Of a DNA stretch of 64,000 nucleotides, positions 45,178 through 53,550 are shown in pieces (position 1 is the stretch's first letter; every line of letters begins with the position of its first letter). A program made the translations under genes and the position numbers. Below the pieces are notes generated by a model. It did no database searches and was not told the DNA's origin. It saw nothing but the letters and a program-made list of their open reading frames with translations. Source of the stretch: Rhabdothermincola sediminis (GTDB lineage Bacteria; Actinomycetota; Acidimicrobiia; Acidimicrobiales; Acidimicrobilacustridaceae); NCBI RefSeq assembly GCF_014805525.1, contig NZ_JACFSZ010000012.1:61159-125158 (forward strand). Direction: 5' to 3'.

Positions 45178-46167
45178 TCAGCATGTCGGCGTCACCACCA
45201 CCTTGCCGGTGGTCCGGCGGGAGGTCAGCGCCTCGAGCGCGGCCCGCGCCCCCTCCAGGGGGACCACCTCGGAGATCAAGGGGTCGATCAGGCCCTTCCG
45301 GCAGAGGGCGACCAGCTCATCGTGCACAGTCCGGACCAGCTCAGGTAGCCGAGGGCGATAGCCGCCCCAGTTCAGCCCCAGCACGGCGTAGTTCTTCACC
45401 ATGACATGGTTCGTGCGGGCGTCGGCGTAGCGGCCGCCCGCCGCGCCGATCACCACGATCCGCCCTTCCCAGGCGATGCACTTGGTGGACCGGAGGAAGG
45501 TCTCGCCGCCGACCGGGTCGAAGACCACATCGGCTCCCCGGCCGCCGGTGAGCTCGAGGGTGGCCTCGACGAAATCCTCACCGGTGGTGTCCACCACCAG
45601 GTCAGCTCCGAGCTCGCGGCACACGGCGGCCTTCGCGGTGCCGCCCGCGACGGCGATCACCGTCGCTCCAGCGGCTTTGCCGAGCTGGATGGCGGCAGAG
45701 CCGACGCCACCGGCACCCGCGTGCACGAGCAGCGTCTCGCCCGCCTCCAGGCGAGCTCGCCGGTGGAGTGCGAACCAGCCCGTCTGGTAGGTCACGTGCA
45801 TCGCCGCAGCGGTGAGCGCCGGCAGATCGTCCGGGATCAGGAACACGTCGGCCGAACGGGCCAGGCATCGCTCCGCCAGCCCGCCATGGGGCAGCAGCGG
45901 CGATCCCGCCACCCGGTCACCGGGCGCGTACGAGGCCTCAGGGCCGGCGGCGACTACCGTGCCCGCGACCTCCAGGCCGGGCGTGAGCGGGAGACCGGGG
46001 CGCTCCTGGTAGGTGCCCCGGCAGAGCAGGTCGTCGGCGAAGTTGAGCGCGCACGCGTCGACGGCGATCTCGACCTGGTCGCCGGTCGGCGCAGGGGGGT
46101 CGACACCGGTCTCCAGCGTCAAGACCTCCGCGGGATCGCCGTGCTGGTGGGCGCGCCATGCTCGCAT
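45178..46167 (-). CDS. NADPH:quinone oxidoreductase-like zinc-independent MDR protein
   Basis: The 329-residue medium-chain dehydrogenase/reductase has the GroES-like N-domain (ALNFADDLLCRGTYQERPGLPLTPGLEVAGTV), the NADPH Rossmann motif LVHAGAGGVGSAAIQLGKAAG, and VVFDPVGGETFLRSTKCIAWEGRIVVIG typical of quinone/crotonyl-type reductases. No structural zinc cysteines are seen. It starts at the ATG at 46167, seven bases before the stop of the lipocalin-like gene, and is third in a MaoC / lipocalin-like / reductase operon. It probably reduces a quinone or enoyl substrate; partner genes suggest an acyl-CoA or lipid context. Confidence 0.88.
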   Translation of the reverse strand: MRAWRAHQHGDPAEVLTLETGVDPPAPTGDQVEIAVDACALNFADDLLCRGTYQERPGLPLTPGLEVAGTVVAAGPEASYAPGDRVAGSPLLPHGGLAERCLARSADVFLIPDDLPALTAAAMHVTYQTGWFALHRRARLEAGETLLVHAGAGGVGSAAIQLGKAAGATVIAVAGGTAKAAVCRELGADLVVDTTGEDFVEATLELTGGRGADVVFDPVGGETFLRSTKCIAWEGRIVVIGAAGGRYADARTNHVMVKNYAVLGLNWGGYRPRLPELVRTVHDELVALCRKGLIDPLISEVVPLEGARAALEALTSRRTTGKVVVTPTC

Positions 46168-46174
46168 CAGAGGG

Positions 46175-47299
46175 TCACCCCGGAGCGCCGTCCAGAAAGC
46201 CGGGGAGGCCCGAGGGACGGTGCTCGTTGATGGCCAGCTGCTCGAGCACCCCGACGCCCACCTGCTGGCCGTCGGTGGCCCGCACGAGCTGTTGCACGTG
46301 GAGGTTCGTGACGTCGAGCGGATCGAGGTCCGCGACCACCCAGGACTCGGCCCCGGTGACCAGTTCACCCTTCCAGGTGCCGTGGCCCCACTCGGGGTTG
46401 AGATAGCCCAGCCCCCGCATCTGGAAGGTCAGCACGGGGGTGAGCTCGATGCGGCGGACCGCGCCGCTCCAGCTCTCGAGCGTGAGCGCCGCGGCGCGCG
46501 CCCGGCGGGTGCCGGGCTGCCAGTCGATCGACCAGTCGAGCGATCGCATCGGCTCCACCACCCCCTGGTCGCAGGGGTCGGCAGTGGCCGGGTCGGTGAG
46601 GGTCGGGAGAGCGACGGCGGTCTGGTGCCACCGGCGCCCGTCGGCCTCCTCGTTGACGTCGACGTGCACCAGGTGGTCGTCGAAGTTGAGCGGCGCCCAC
46701 AGCCAGAAGAACTGGGGGAGCGTGTGCGCCGGCGCGCCACCAGGCGGCTCGCCCACCGGGCGAACCCCCCACGAACGGTCGCGGCAGCCGAGAAAACGGA
46801 CCGGGTCGACCTCGATGGTTTCGCCATCCACGGTGAAGGAGCCCTGCCAGACGCCGAACTGGGTGAGGCGGGTGTAGTCGAACACCACGGACGAACCGGA
46901 ATGCATCAGGAAGTGCGGCTCCTGCACGGCGACGGACCGGGCCCGGAACTCCAGCTGGGCGGTGATTCCGAGCTCGCCGCCTTCGACGAGGACTCGGAGC
47001 CGCCGCATCGGCTCGACCACCTCGACCCTCAGGGGACCGATCTCGGTCTTCGTGCGATCCGCCGGGAGCCGGCCGGAGGCGTACAGCGAACGCTGCACCC
47101 CCTCGCGGACCACGCTGAAGGCGCCGTCGATCACCTGTCGGTTCGGGTACAAGCCGAGCGCCGCGCCGAACATCACCTGACCGTCGCGGTCGTACCCGTT
47201 GAAGAAGAAGCGGTCGTAGGTGTTGCGGTCCCCGGAGAGGGGATGCGCGAGGGGCTGGGGGGTCTGGTGGACCGGGTAGTCGTCGAAGGGGATGAGCAC
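46175..47299 (-). CDS. AttH/CrtC lipocalin-like protein (DUF7064-like), unknown function
   Basis: The 374-residue protein looks like two lipocalin-type beta barrels as in AttH and hydroxyneurosporene synthase (CrtC) relatives. The first half has NTYDRFFFNGYDRDGQVMFGAALGLYPNR and VVEPMRRLRVLV, and the second half DRSWGVRPVGE, WLWAPLNFDDHLVHVDVNEEADG and MRGLGYLNPEWGHGTWKGE. Such proteins bind or hydrate hydrophobic molecules. The start is the GTG at 47299 (LIPFDDYPVHQ), with GGAG just upstream; the much longer open frame continues into antisense of the next gene. Eleven bases separate it from the MaoC gene and seven from the reductase, so one operon. Function is inferred only loosely. Confidence 0.7.
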   Translation of the reverse strand: MLIPFDDYPVHQTPQPLAHPLSGDRNTYDRFFFNGYDRDGQVMFGAALGLYPNRQVIDGAFSVVREGVQRSLYASGRLPADRTKTEIGPLRVEVVEPMRRLRVLVEGGELGITAQLEFRARSVAVQEPHFLMHSGSSVVFDYTRLTQFGVWQGSFTVDGETIEVDPVRFLGCRDRSWGVRPVGEPPGGAPAHTLPQFFWLWAPLNFDDHLVHVDVNEEADGRRWHQTAVALPTLTDPATADPCDQGVVEPMRSLDWSIDWQPGTRRARAAALTLESWSGAVRRIELTPVLTFQMRGLGYLNPEWGHGTWKGELVTGAESWVVADLDPLDVTNLHVQQLVRATDGQQVGVGVLEQLAINEHRPSGLPGFLDGAPG

Positions 47300-47310
47300 G
47301 AGCTCCGATC

Positions 47311-48183
47311 CTAGGTGCGCAAGCCGACCAGCCCGTCCCGGATGACGGCCTCCCCGTGCTGGTTCCGCACCTCGAAACCGATCCAGTGCTCCTCGCGTCG
47401 CCAGAGGTGAACCGTCACCTCGGAGGGCATCGTGACCATCGCGCCGAAGCGCCCGGCGACCCGGTGGACCGAGGCCGGATCGCCTCCCGCGCCGGACCGG
47501 ATGACGCTGCTGAGCGCCAGCCCGAGTGTGGCCGTGCCATGCAGGATCGGCCCGGGCAGCCCTGCCCGCTCGGCGACCACCACGTCGGTGTGGATCGGGT
47601 TCCAGATCCGGCTGCATTCGGTGTAGACGTGAGCTGCGGTGGCGCTGATGACCCGGGTGAGCACCTGCGTCGCTCCCTCCGGGCGCTCCAGCCCGGGAAG
47701 CTCCGTTCGGGTCCCGGCGGAGGTGCGAGCTGGCGGGGAACCGCTGACCGAGACACCGAGGAACAGCGAGCCCATCCTCGTCGTGCAGACCGGCGAGCCG
47801 GAGGGGTCGACCGTGTCGAGGCGGACGACCTGGTAGGCGCCCGGGCGGCGGGCCTCGATGAGCTCGACGGTGGCGGTGGTGGTGAGCAGGTCCCCGGCAT
47901 GCACCGGGCGGTGGAGCACCAGGTCGTGGGTGGCATGGACGCCTCGCGCCGCTTCCTCCCGGGTCAGGATCGCCGGGTCGGCGAGCCGCAGGGCGGCGGT
48001 GACCGCGGCCCACTCGATGCACACCGGGAACAGGGGGTGGGCCAGCACCGGCCCTCGTCTCGTGTCGAAGTAGCGCTCGTCCAGGTCCTCGAGCGCAGCC
48101 GCGTAGGCCATGGTCCAGCGGGTGTCGACGCTCTGGGTGATGGGCTCCGTCGACGCGCCGATCAGCTCCAGCGGGAGTGGCAT
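47311..48183 (-). CDS. MaoC-like double hotdog dehydratase
   Basis: The 290-residue protein is a double hotdog: the N-terminal half has VHATHDLVLHRPVHAGDLLTTTATVE, and the C-terminal half carries the hydratase 2 motif in SRIWNPIHTDVVVAERAGLPGPILHGTATLG, with the catalytic Asp/His pair (D-x4-H region, here NPIHTD). It hydrates enoyl-CoA to the (R)-hydroxyacyl-CoA or acts in related side-chain degradation. ATG at 48183; no strong ribosome site. It is the first gene of the operon with the lipocalin-like protein and the quinone reductase. Confidence 0.88.
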   Translation of the reverse strand: MPLPLELIGASTEPITQSVDTRWTMAYAAALEDLDERYFDTRRGPVLAHPLFPVCIEWAAVTAALRLADPAILTREEAARGVHATHDLVLHRPVHAGDLLTTTATVELIEARRPGAYQVVRLDTVDPSGSPVCTTRMGSLFLGVSVSGSPPARTSAGTRTELPGLERPEGATQVLTRVISATAAHVYTECSRIWNPIHTDVVVAERAGLPGPILHGTATLGLALSSVIRSGAGGDPASVHRVAGRFGAMVTMPSEVTVHLWRREEHWIGFEVRNQHGEAVIRDGLVGLRT

Positions 48184-48222
48184 CCGGGGGAGCTTCGCGC
48201 GGCGCGAGTGATGCCGCCCGGC

Positions 48223-49887
48223 TCAGGAAGCCTGGATCGGCTCGAAGCGGTCGACGCGCACCACGGCCGCGTCGGAGTCCTCCGTGCGCGGCGGGGGCCG
48301 CCACTCCTGGCGGCTACCGGTGTCGGCGAGGAGCTGGGAGATCATGGCCGGTGGCTGCGGCTCGCTGAAGTACCAGCCCTGGGCGAGATCACAGTTGAGC
48401 GAGCGGAGGTGCAGCATCTGCTCTTCGGTCTCGACGCCTTTTGCCACGGTCACGATGCCGAGCGCCTTGGCCATGCCGATCACGTGCTCGACGATGGTGG
48501 TGTCTTCCCGAGACTTGCCGATCCCGTGGACGAAGGAGCGGTCGATGCTGAGCAGGTCGAGGCTGAAGCGGCGGAGGAAGCTCAGTGATGAGTACCCGGT
48601 GCCGAAGTCGTCGAGCGCCAGGCTGACCCCGAGCACCTTGGCGTCCCGGAGCGTGGCCCATGCGGCGTCGACGTCGTGGAGCAGGCCGTTCTCGTTCACC
48701 TCGAGGCAGATGCGATCCGGATCGGCGCGGCTGGCCTCCAGCGACTCGCGTAGGTGGGCCACGAACGTCGCCTGGGCGAGCTGCCGGGCCGAGATGTTGA
48801 CCTTGATGTTCAGCGCTGGTCGGTCTGGGTGGGCGTCCTGCCAGGCGCGGGACTGCCGGCACACCTCCTCGAGGATCCAGTTGCCGACCGGCACGATAAG
48901 GCCGGTCTCCTCGAGTGCAGGCATGAACTCCTCGGCACCCGTGACGCCGCGGACCGGGTCGTGCCAGCGCAGGAGAGCCTCGACCCCCACCAGGCGCTTG
49001 GTCCACAGGGACACGATCGGCTGGTAGTACAGGCGGAACTCGCCATTGTCGATGGCGGTGCGCAGGCGGCGCTCGGCAGTCGCCGGGGTGAGCTGCTCCC
49101 GCATGGAACGGTCGAACAGCGCATAGGACCCCGGACCCTGCCGGCGAGCTTGGTGCATCGCGGCGTCGGCATCGCTGAGCACCTCGTCGGCCCGGGAGGG
49201 GCGATCCTCGGTGATGGCGACCCCGACGCAGGCGGCGATACGGATCTGGTCGCCGTCGAGCGCGAAGGGCGCCTCCACCGCTTGGATGATCTTGGTGGCC
49301 AGGCGTTCCGCGGAACTGGCGTTGGTGAGGTCGGGGCAGAGGAACACGAATTCGTCGCCCGCGTAGCGCACGACCACATCCTCGGGACCGGCGATCCGGC
49401 GGAAGCGGTCGGCGATGGAGGTGAGCAGCTCGTCACCGACCTCGTGGCCGTACATCTCGTTGATCTTCTTCACCCCTTCGAGATCGACGAACAGCACCCC
49501 CACCCGCCGATGCTGGCGGCGAGCCAGGGCGAGCATCTCGTCGAAGGGCTGGCCTAGGAAGCGGCGGTTGGGGAGGTCGGTCAGGGGATCGTGAGTGGCC
49601 AGGTGGTCGAGCTGGGCGGCCGCCCTCGCCGCGTCGCGGTAGCGGCGGGCCGCGTAGAGCGTCGCCCCGAGCGGCGTGAGGATCAGAATGGCCGTGATGC
49701 CCGAGAGGCCCCGGCCTGACAGACCCCCTGCCCACTCCAGCACGGGGTCGGCCGCATCGGTGAGCACCGCAGCGCACGCGAGCAGCACCCCGACCGAGAC
49801 GATCCACGCCAGGTCACGCCCCGCGCGCCCGTGCGGACCGAAGGCATCGGCCAACTGGCGGGCTTGCTCCTGTTCTCTGTCGACCAT
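48223..49887 (-). CDS. GGDEF-EAL protein with degenerate catalytic residues
   Basis: The 554-residue protein has two TM helices (about 27-43 and 62-80), a GGDEF domain (about 95-262) and an EAL domain (275-530). The GGDEF signature is AGDEF (176-180), with metal position Asp135 kept, Glu137 for the second acid, and Glu144 where Asp usually reads guanine. In EAL, the EAL itself (303-305), Asn364, Glu399, Asp426-Asp427 and Gln503 are kept. The phosphodiesterase lysine is Ser447 (LLSID) and the base of the AEGVE motif is Lys483 (VAKGVE). It is probably a c-di-GMP sensor or weakly active. GGGAGGGG precedes the ATG. Confidence 0.9.
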   Translation of the reverse strand: MVDREQEQARQLADAFGPHGRAGRDLAWIVSVGVLLACAAVLTDAADPVLEWAGGLSGRGLSGITAILILTPLGATLYAARRYRDAARAAAQLDHLATHDPLTDLPNRRFLGQPFDEMLALARRQHRRVGVLFVDLEGVKKINEMYGHEVGDELLTSIADRFRRIAGPEDVVVRYAGDEFVFLCPDLTNASSAERLATKIIQAVEAPFALDGDQIRIAACVGVAITEDRPSRADEVLSDADAAMHQARRQGPGSYALFDRSMREQLTPATAERRLRTAIDNGEFRLYYQPIVSLWTKRLVGVEALLRWHDPVRGVTGAEEFMPALEETGLIVPVGNWILEEVCRQSRAWQDAHPDRPALNIKVNISARQLAQATFVAHLRESLEASRADPDRICLEVNENGLLHDVDAAWATLRDAKVLGVSLALDDFGTGYSSLSFLRRFSLDLLSIDRSFVHGIGKSREDTTIVEHVIGMAKALGIVTVAKGVETEEQMLHLRSLNCDLAQGWYFSEPQPPAMISQLLADTGSRQEWRPPPRTEDSDAAVVRVDRFEPIQAS

Positions 49888-49925
49888 GGCTGCTACGTCG
49901 CCCCTCCCTACGCGGCCAGGAGGCC

Positions 49926-49949
49926 CTCACGTGAGGCCGCTCACGTGAA
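49926..49949 (-). promoter_or_regulatory. Tandem CTCACGTGA boxes upstream of the GGDEF-EAL gene
   Basis: CTCACGTGAG (49926-49935, a perfect 10-bp palindrome) and CTCACGTGAA (49940-49949) are repeated 14 bp apart, about 40 bases before the GGDEF-EAL start. Spacing is a turn and a third of helix, suggesting a dimer-binding regulator pair. Confidence 0.45.
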
Positions 49950-49982
49950 GCGACTCCACCACCATCAGCATCGGCGCTGCCC

Positions 49983-50002
49983 GGCCTGTGCTTGAACAGG
50001 CC
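49983..50002 (-). terminator. Stem-loop after the nucleotidase gene
   Basis: GGCCTGT pairs perfectly with ACAGGCC around GCTTGA. It lies 20 bases past the stop of the minus-strand gene ending at 50022. Seven bp without a U-tract, so moderate support only. Confidence 0.45.
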
Positions 50003-50021
50003 AGGAGGCAGGTTAGGCGGC

Positions 50022-50714
50022 CTAGCTCGGATCCTGGGGGAGCGGCCATGGCGGGCTCGTGCGAGGCGGCACCAGTTTGCCACGCAGCCGGCCACGGGCG
50101 TCGCCGGCGAGGGGCAGCTGCTCCTGGACCGGCAGGCCGGATCCAGCCATCAACTCCGCCACCAGTGAGGCCGCTTCCGGCCAGCTGCGGGCCCTCGGCC
50201 CGTCGAGGTCGCGGTTGTAGGGCTGATCGAACACGATGACCGTACCGCCGGTCTCCCGCAGGGCGAGGACGTTGTGAGGGGCGTCGTCGATGTACACGTC
50301 GGCTTCTACCTGGGGCTTGTGGCCGAGGAAGCACAGGTCCCGGTACGGGATGCCGTTCTCGTCCAGCCAGGCGACCGTGTCGCCCACCGCCACAGCATGC
50401 CCCCAGTTCGTGTAGAGGCGGTGGGTGATGAGGCGGATCCACACCCCCGCATCGGAGAGACGCCACAACGCTTCAGCGCAGCCCGGGATCACCGGCATGG
50501 TGCGGAACATGCGGTGCTCGAGGACGCCGATCCGGTGCAGCCGCTCGAACTCCTCGCCGCTCAAGCCCCACTCCGCGAAGTCCCAGGATCGTTGCTCGAC
50601 CAGTGAGTCGGGATCGACACCGCGCTCGGCGGCCACCACCCGGCGGAACGCCTCGCTGTGGTCGCCACACACCCCGTCGAGGTCCACCCCGAGAACGAAG
50701 TCGCCCGATCTCAT
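50022..50714 (-). CDS. 5'(3')-deoxyribonucleotidase-like HAD phosphatase (NT5C family)
   Basis: The 230-residue HAD protein begins VLGVDLDGVCGDHSEAFRR, with the catalytic DxD-type Asp pair (DLDGV). It has the NT5C-like cap region (WDFAEWGLSGEEFERLH), LITHRLYTNWG and the final metal aspartates in ADVYIDDAPHNVLAL. Such enzymes remove phosphate from (deoxy)pyrimidine nucleotides. The long tail after about residue 190 is divergent. ATG start; the stem-loop at 49983 follows the stop. Confidence 0.82.
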   Translation of the reverse strand: MRSGDFVLGVDLDGVCGDHSEAFRRVVAAERGVDPDSLVEQRSWDFAEWGLSGEEFERLHRIGVLEHRMFRTMPVIPGCAEALWRLSDAGVWIRLITHRLYTNWGHAVAVGDTVAWLDENGIPYRDLCFLGHKPQVEADVYIDDAPHNVLALRETGGTVIVFDQPYNRDLDGPRARSWPEAASLVAELMAGSGLPVQEQLPLAGDARGRLRGKLVPPRTSPPWPLPQDPS

Positions 50715-50738
50715 GGCGCGGTGGGATGGCGGCGGCGG

Positions 50739-51425
50739 TCAGCCCGGGTGGGCGTCGAGGAAGTCCAGGGTGGCATCGATGAACGAGAAGCTCTTCGGGG
50801 TGGCGAAGTGGTCGACCCCGGGCAGGGACACGAACGTCGCGTTCGGGAGGCGGTCGAGCAACGGCTCCGCCGGTCCAGCGAAGTCCCGGTCGCCGAGCAC
50901 CACCAGCACCGGGCAGGCGATGCGCGCCAGCCCGTCATCGGTGAGGGGACGGTGACCCGGACGGCGGAGGTAGGCCACCAGCGCGGCGGGGTCGGTGTCG
51001 GGCGCTTCGGCGAGCCCGCGGAAGTACTGCGCGATCGGGTTGGCCGGGTGCTCGCGTCCCTCGATCGCGGCTGCGATCACCTCGGTATCGTCGTCGCGGA
51101 ACAGGTTGGCGCCCACCCCGGCCAACACCAGCCGTTGGAAGCGCTCGGGCTCCTCGGACGCGATGGAGAGCAGGACCCGGGCACCGAGTGAGAATCCGAC
51201 GGCATCGAGGGGCCCGGGCGGCAGTGCAGCGGCAAGGGTCGATTCGAGCGCGTCGTAGGCCGCGGGATCCTGGGGCCGAGGAGCCGAACCATGGCCGAGC
51301 AGGTCGGGCGCGACGACCTCCCGCCCGGCGTCCTGCAGCAGGTCGATCCACCCGTTGTCGCGCCAGGTCCGCGCCGCGGAGGTGGCGAACCCGTGGACCA
51401 GGACGACCGGGGCGGAGCGGTTCAC
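50739..51425 (-). CDS. Alpha/beta hydrolase
   Basis: The 228-residue protein has the oxyanion motif VLVHGFATSA, the nucleophile elbow VGFSLGARVL with a catalytic serine, and the C-terminal acid/His region (LVVLGDRDFAGP and LPGVDHFATP). It is a small esterase/lactonase-type hydrolase of unknown substrate. The GTG start at 51425 is seven bases after TAGTCT (plus-strand 51433-51438), suggesting a leaderless message. The nucleotidase gene begins 24 bases after its stop, so the two may be co-transcribed. Confidence 0.85.
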   Translation of the reverse strand: MNRSAPVVLVHGFATSAARTWRDNGWIDLLQDAGREVVAPDLLGHGSAPRPQDPAAYDALESTLAAALPPGPLDAVGFSLGARVLLSIASEEPERFQRLVLAGVGANLFRDDDTEVIAAAIEGREHPANPIAQYFRGLAEAPDTDPAALVAYLRRPGHRPLTDDGLARIACPVLVVLGDRDFAGPAEPLLDRLPNATFVSLPGVDHFATPKSFSFIDATLDFLDAHPG

Positions 51426-51486
51426 GGGCCGGAGACTAGCGGGGCTCGGAGCCGGTGCCGTCGCTGGAGGAGCTCGGTCGCAGACC

Positions 51487-53547
51487 TCAGGAGCACGCCG
51501 GCGGCGCAGCTGGGGGGATCCGGCCGCGGGTGCGCTGCCAGAGGCCGGACACTCCGTCGCGGGTGAGGTCGGCTACGGCGGCCTGCCCCGCCGGGGTGAG
51601 GTGCAGGCCGTCCTCGGTGCGGATGCGTACGAGGGAGCCGTCCGCCGCCGGAAGGTCCCACACGAAGCGGCCATCGGGGCCGGACATGACCCGCCAGTCG
51701 ATCAGCCCGACACCGGGATCGCAACGGGCGATGCGGCGGTAGAGATCGTTCGCCACGTCGATGCGGGCCTCGATCGGCCCGTAGTAGCCGTTCGTCTGCG
51801 CGGGAGGGGCGAGCACCCAGGCCACCGGACGACCGCCGTGGCGAGCGCGGGCGGTGAGCACGCGCGCCAGGCGGTCCCACTCGGCCCAGGACTCGGGGGT
51901 GTCGGGCTCGATGACCCGGCCGTCCGGCGCGAGGTACAGCTCACGCTGCCACGGTGATCCCCAACCGCAGCACGATTCGAGCACCACGAGGTCGGGCTCG
52001 TAGGCGTCGATCGCCCGGTCGAGCTCTGCCTGCCAGGCGCCGTCGTTCTTCATGAGGTGCTGCCCCGGGCCACCGATGGCCATGCTGTCGATCCCCAGGC
52101 CGGCGAGCCGGTCGCGGATGCTCGGGTAGCTCTGGTGGAGCAGTGAATCGCCGAGGATGAGGACTCGCTCCAGCGGCGGCGGCGGGTCGGCGGGACCGTC
52201 GAGCGCGGCCGCTGGCGTACCGTCGGCCTGCTCGCCTGCTGCCAGAGACGTGTTGAGCTGCAAGCCGGGGTTGGAGGTGGCGACGGCCCGGCGGCCGGCC
52301 GCACCGTCGAGCAGGGTGGTGCCCGCGAGGAGGACCGCGACCGTGGCGACCAGCGCCCCCGCGATCAGGGGGCGGTGGCGGACGGCAGGGAGGCGTCCCT
52401 GCCGGATCGGCTGTTCGACCAGCAGGTAGGAACCGACGGCGATCGTCAGCGTGGCGCCGACTCGGATCCCGGCCAGCGCCCACCCGTCGACGCCCACGCG
52501 CTCGGGGGTGAGCCAGGCGAACAGCGGCCAGTGGAACAGGTAGACGCCGTAGCTGATGAGGCCCAGGGCGGCGAGTGGGCGCCACGCCAGCAGCCTGGCC
52601 AGTGGGCCGTCGTCGAGTGCGGCGACGATCAGGGCCACCGAGAGAGCAGCGACCACCCAGAAGCCCCCGCGGTAGAGCCAGCGTTGCTCGACACCGCCGA
52701 GCAGCATCGCCCCGGCCAGCGCGGCGAGCGCGGCGGGACCGAGCGCGTGCCGCCACCACCGCCCACGGAGGAACGCGGGCACCGCGAAGCCGGCGCCGAT
52801 CGCGAGCAGCACGCCGGCGAGCAGCTCGAAGGCCCGGGTGTCGCTACCGAAGTACACGCGGGCGGTGTCGCCGCTTCGCGAGAGCCACCAGGTGGCGAGC
52901 ATCGAGCCCAGCGCGGCGGCCCCGAACGTGAGTGCCCAGGCGCGGGCCCGTCGAGCGTTCCTGGCCAGGACGAACGCCACGATCGCGACCACCACGTAGA
53001 ACTGCTCTTCGATGGCGAGGGACCAGAAGTGCAGGACCGGCGACGGCTCTTGGAACCCAGCGCCGTAGGGATCCCCGTTGAGGATGAACCGCCAGTTCGC
53101 CACGTACGCCAGCGCGCCGAGGACGTCACCTCGGAGGTTGCTGAGCAGGTGCGGATCGTTGCTCCCCGCGCAGACCGCCAGGACGAGCAGCAGGGTGAGC
53201 AACGCGGCCGGGAGCAGGCGCCGGAAGCGGCGAGCCCAGAAGGCGCGGAGATCGATGCGGCCCCGCCGGCGCCACTCGGCGAGGAGCAGGTTGGTGATCA
53301 GGAAGCCGGACAGGGTGAAGAACAGCGAGACCCCGAGAAACCCCCCTGGTAGCAACCCGGGCTCGAGGTGGTAGACGACCACCGTGGCGACCGCGATGCC
53401 GCGCAGACCGTCGAGTGCGGGCCGGTGGGGCAGGGTACGGGCCCTGCCTCCGGCCGGATCGGGGCGAACCTCGATGGCTGCGGGGTCGGCGGGCACAGCG
53501 TTCGCGGGCAGGGTGGGCAGGGCGCCGGGACGCAGGTCCAGAGCCAC
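51487..53547 (-). CDS. OafA/YrhL-type acyltransferase fused to SGNH domain
   Basis: The 686-residue protein has an Acyltransferase-3 membrane domain with about ten TM helices (residues 45-420). RPALDGLRGIAVATVVVYHL holds the catalytic-type histidine, and FWARRFRRLLPA follows. The periplasmic SGNH domain (about 465-670) has GDSLLHQSYPS (Ser block) and DGLHLT (Asp/His block). These proteins O-acetylate envelope polysaccharides, passing acyl groups across the membrane. GTG start at 53547 with GGGGATGAG upstream, three bases after the GT2 stop. A similar protein ends the window. All genes from here to 64 kb run on the minus strand. Confidence 0.93.
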   Translation of the reverse strand: MALDLRPGALPTLPANAVPADPAAIEVRPDPAGGRARTLPHRPALDGLRGIAVATVVVYHLEPGLLPGGFLGVSLFFTLSGFLITNLLLAEWRRRGRIDLRAFWARRFRRLLPAALLTLLLVLAVCAGSNDPHLLSNLRGDVLGALAYVANWRFILNGDPYGAGFQEPSPVLHFWSLAIEEQFYVVVAIVAFVLARNARRARAWALTFGAAALGSMLATWWLSRSGDTARVYFGSDTRAFELLAGVLLAIGAGFAVPAFLRGRWWRHALGPAALAALAGAMLLGGVEQRWLYRGGFWVVAALSVALIVAALDDGPLARLLAWRPLAALGLISYGVYLFHWPLFAWLTPERVGVDGWALAGIRVGATLTIAVGSYLLVEQPIRQGRLPAVRHRPLIAGALVATVAVLLAGTTLLDGAAGRRAVATSNPGLQLNTSLAAGEQADGTPAAALDGPADPPPPLERVLILGDSLLHQSYPSIRDRLAGLGIDSMAIGGPGQHLMKNDGAWQAELDRAIDAYEPDLVVLESCCGWGSPWQRELYLAPDGRVIEPDTPESWAEWDRLARVLTARARHGGRPVAWVLAPPAQTNGYYGPIEARIDVANDLYRRIARCDPGVGLIDWRVMSGPDGRFVWDLPAADGSLVRIRTEDGLHLTPAGQAAVADLTRDGVSGLWQRTRGRIPPAAPPACS

Positions 53548-53550
53548 TGC

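Noticed and set aside
47300..48304. 335-codon N-terminal extension of the lipocalin-like protein
   Set aside because: It is a second frame across the MaoC gene and lacks family features; a GTG with GGAG starts at 47299.
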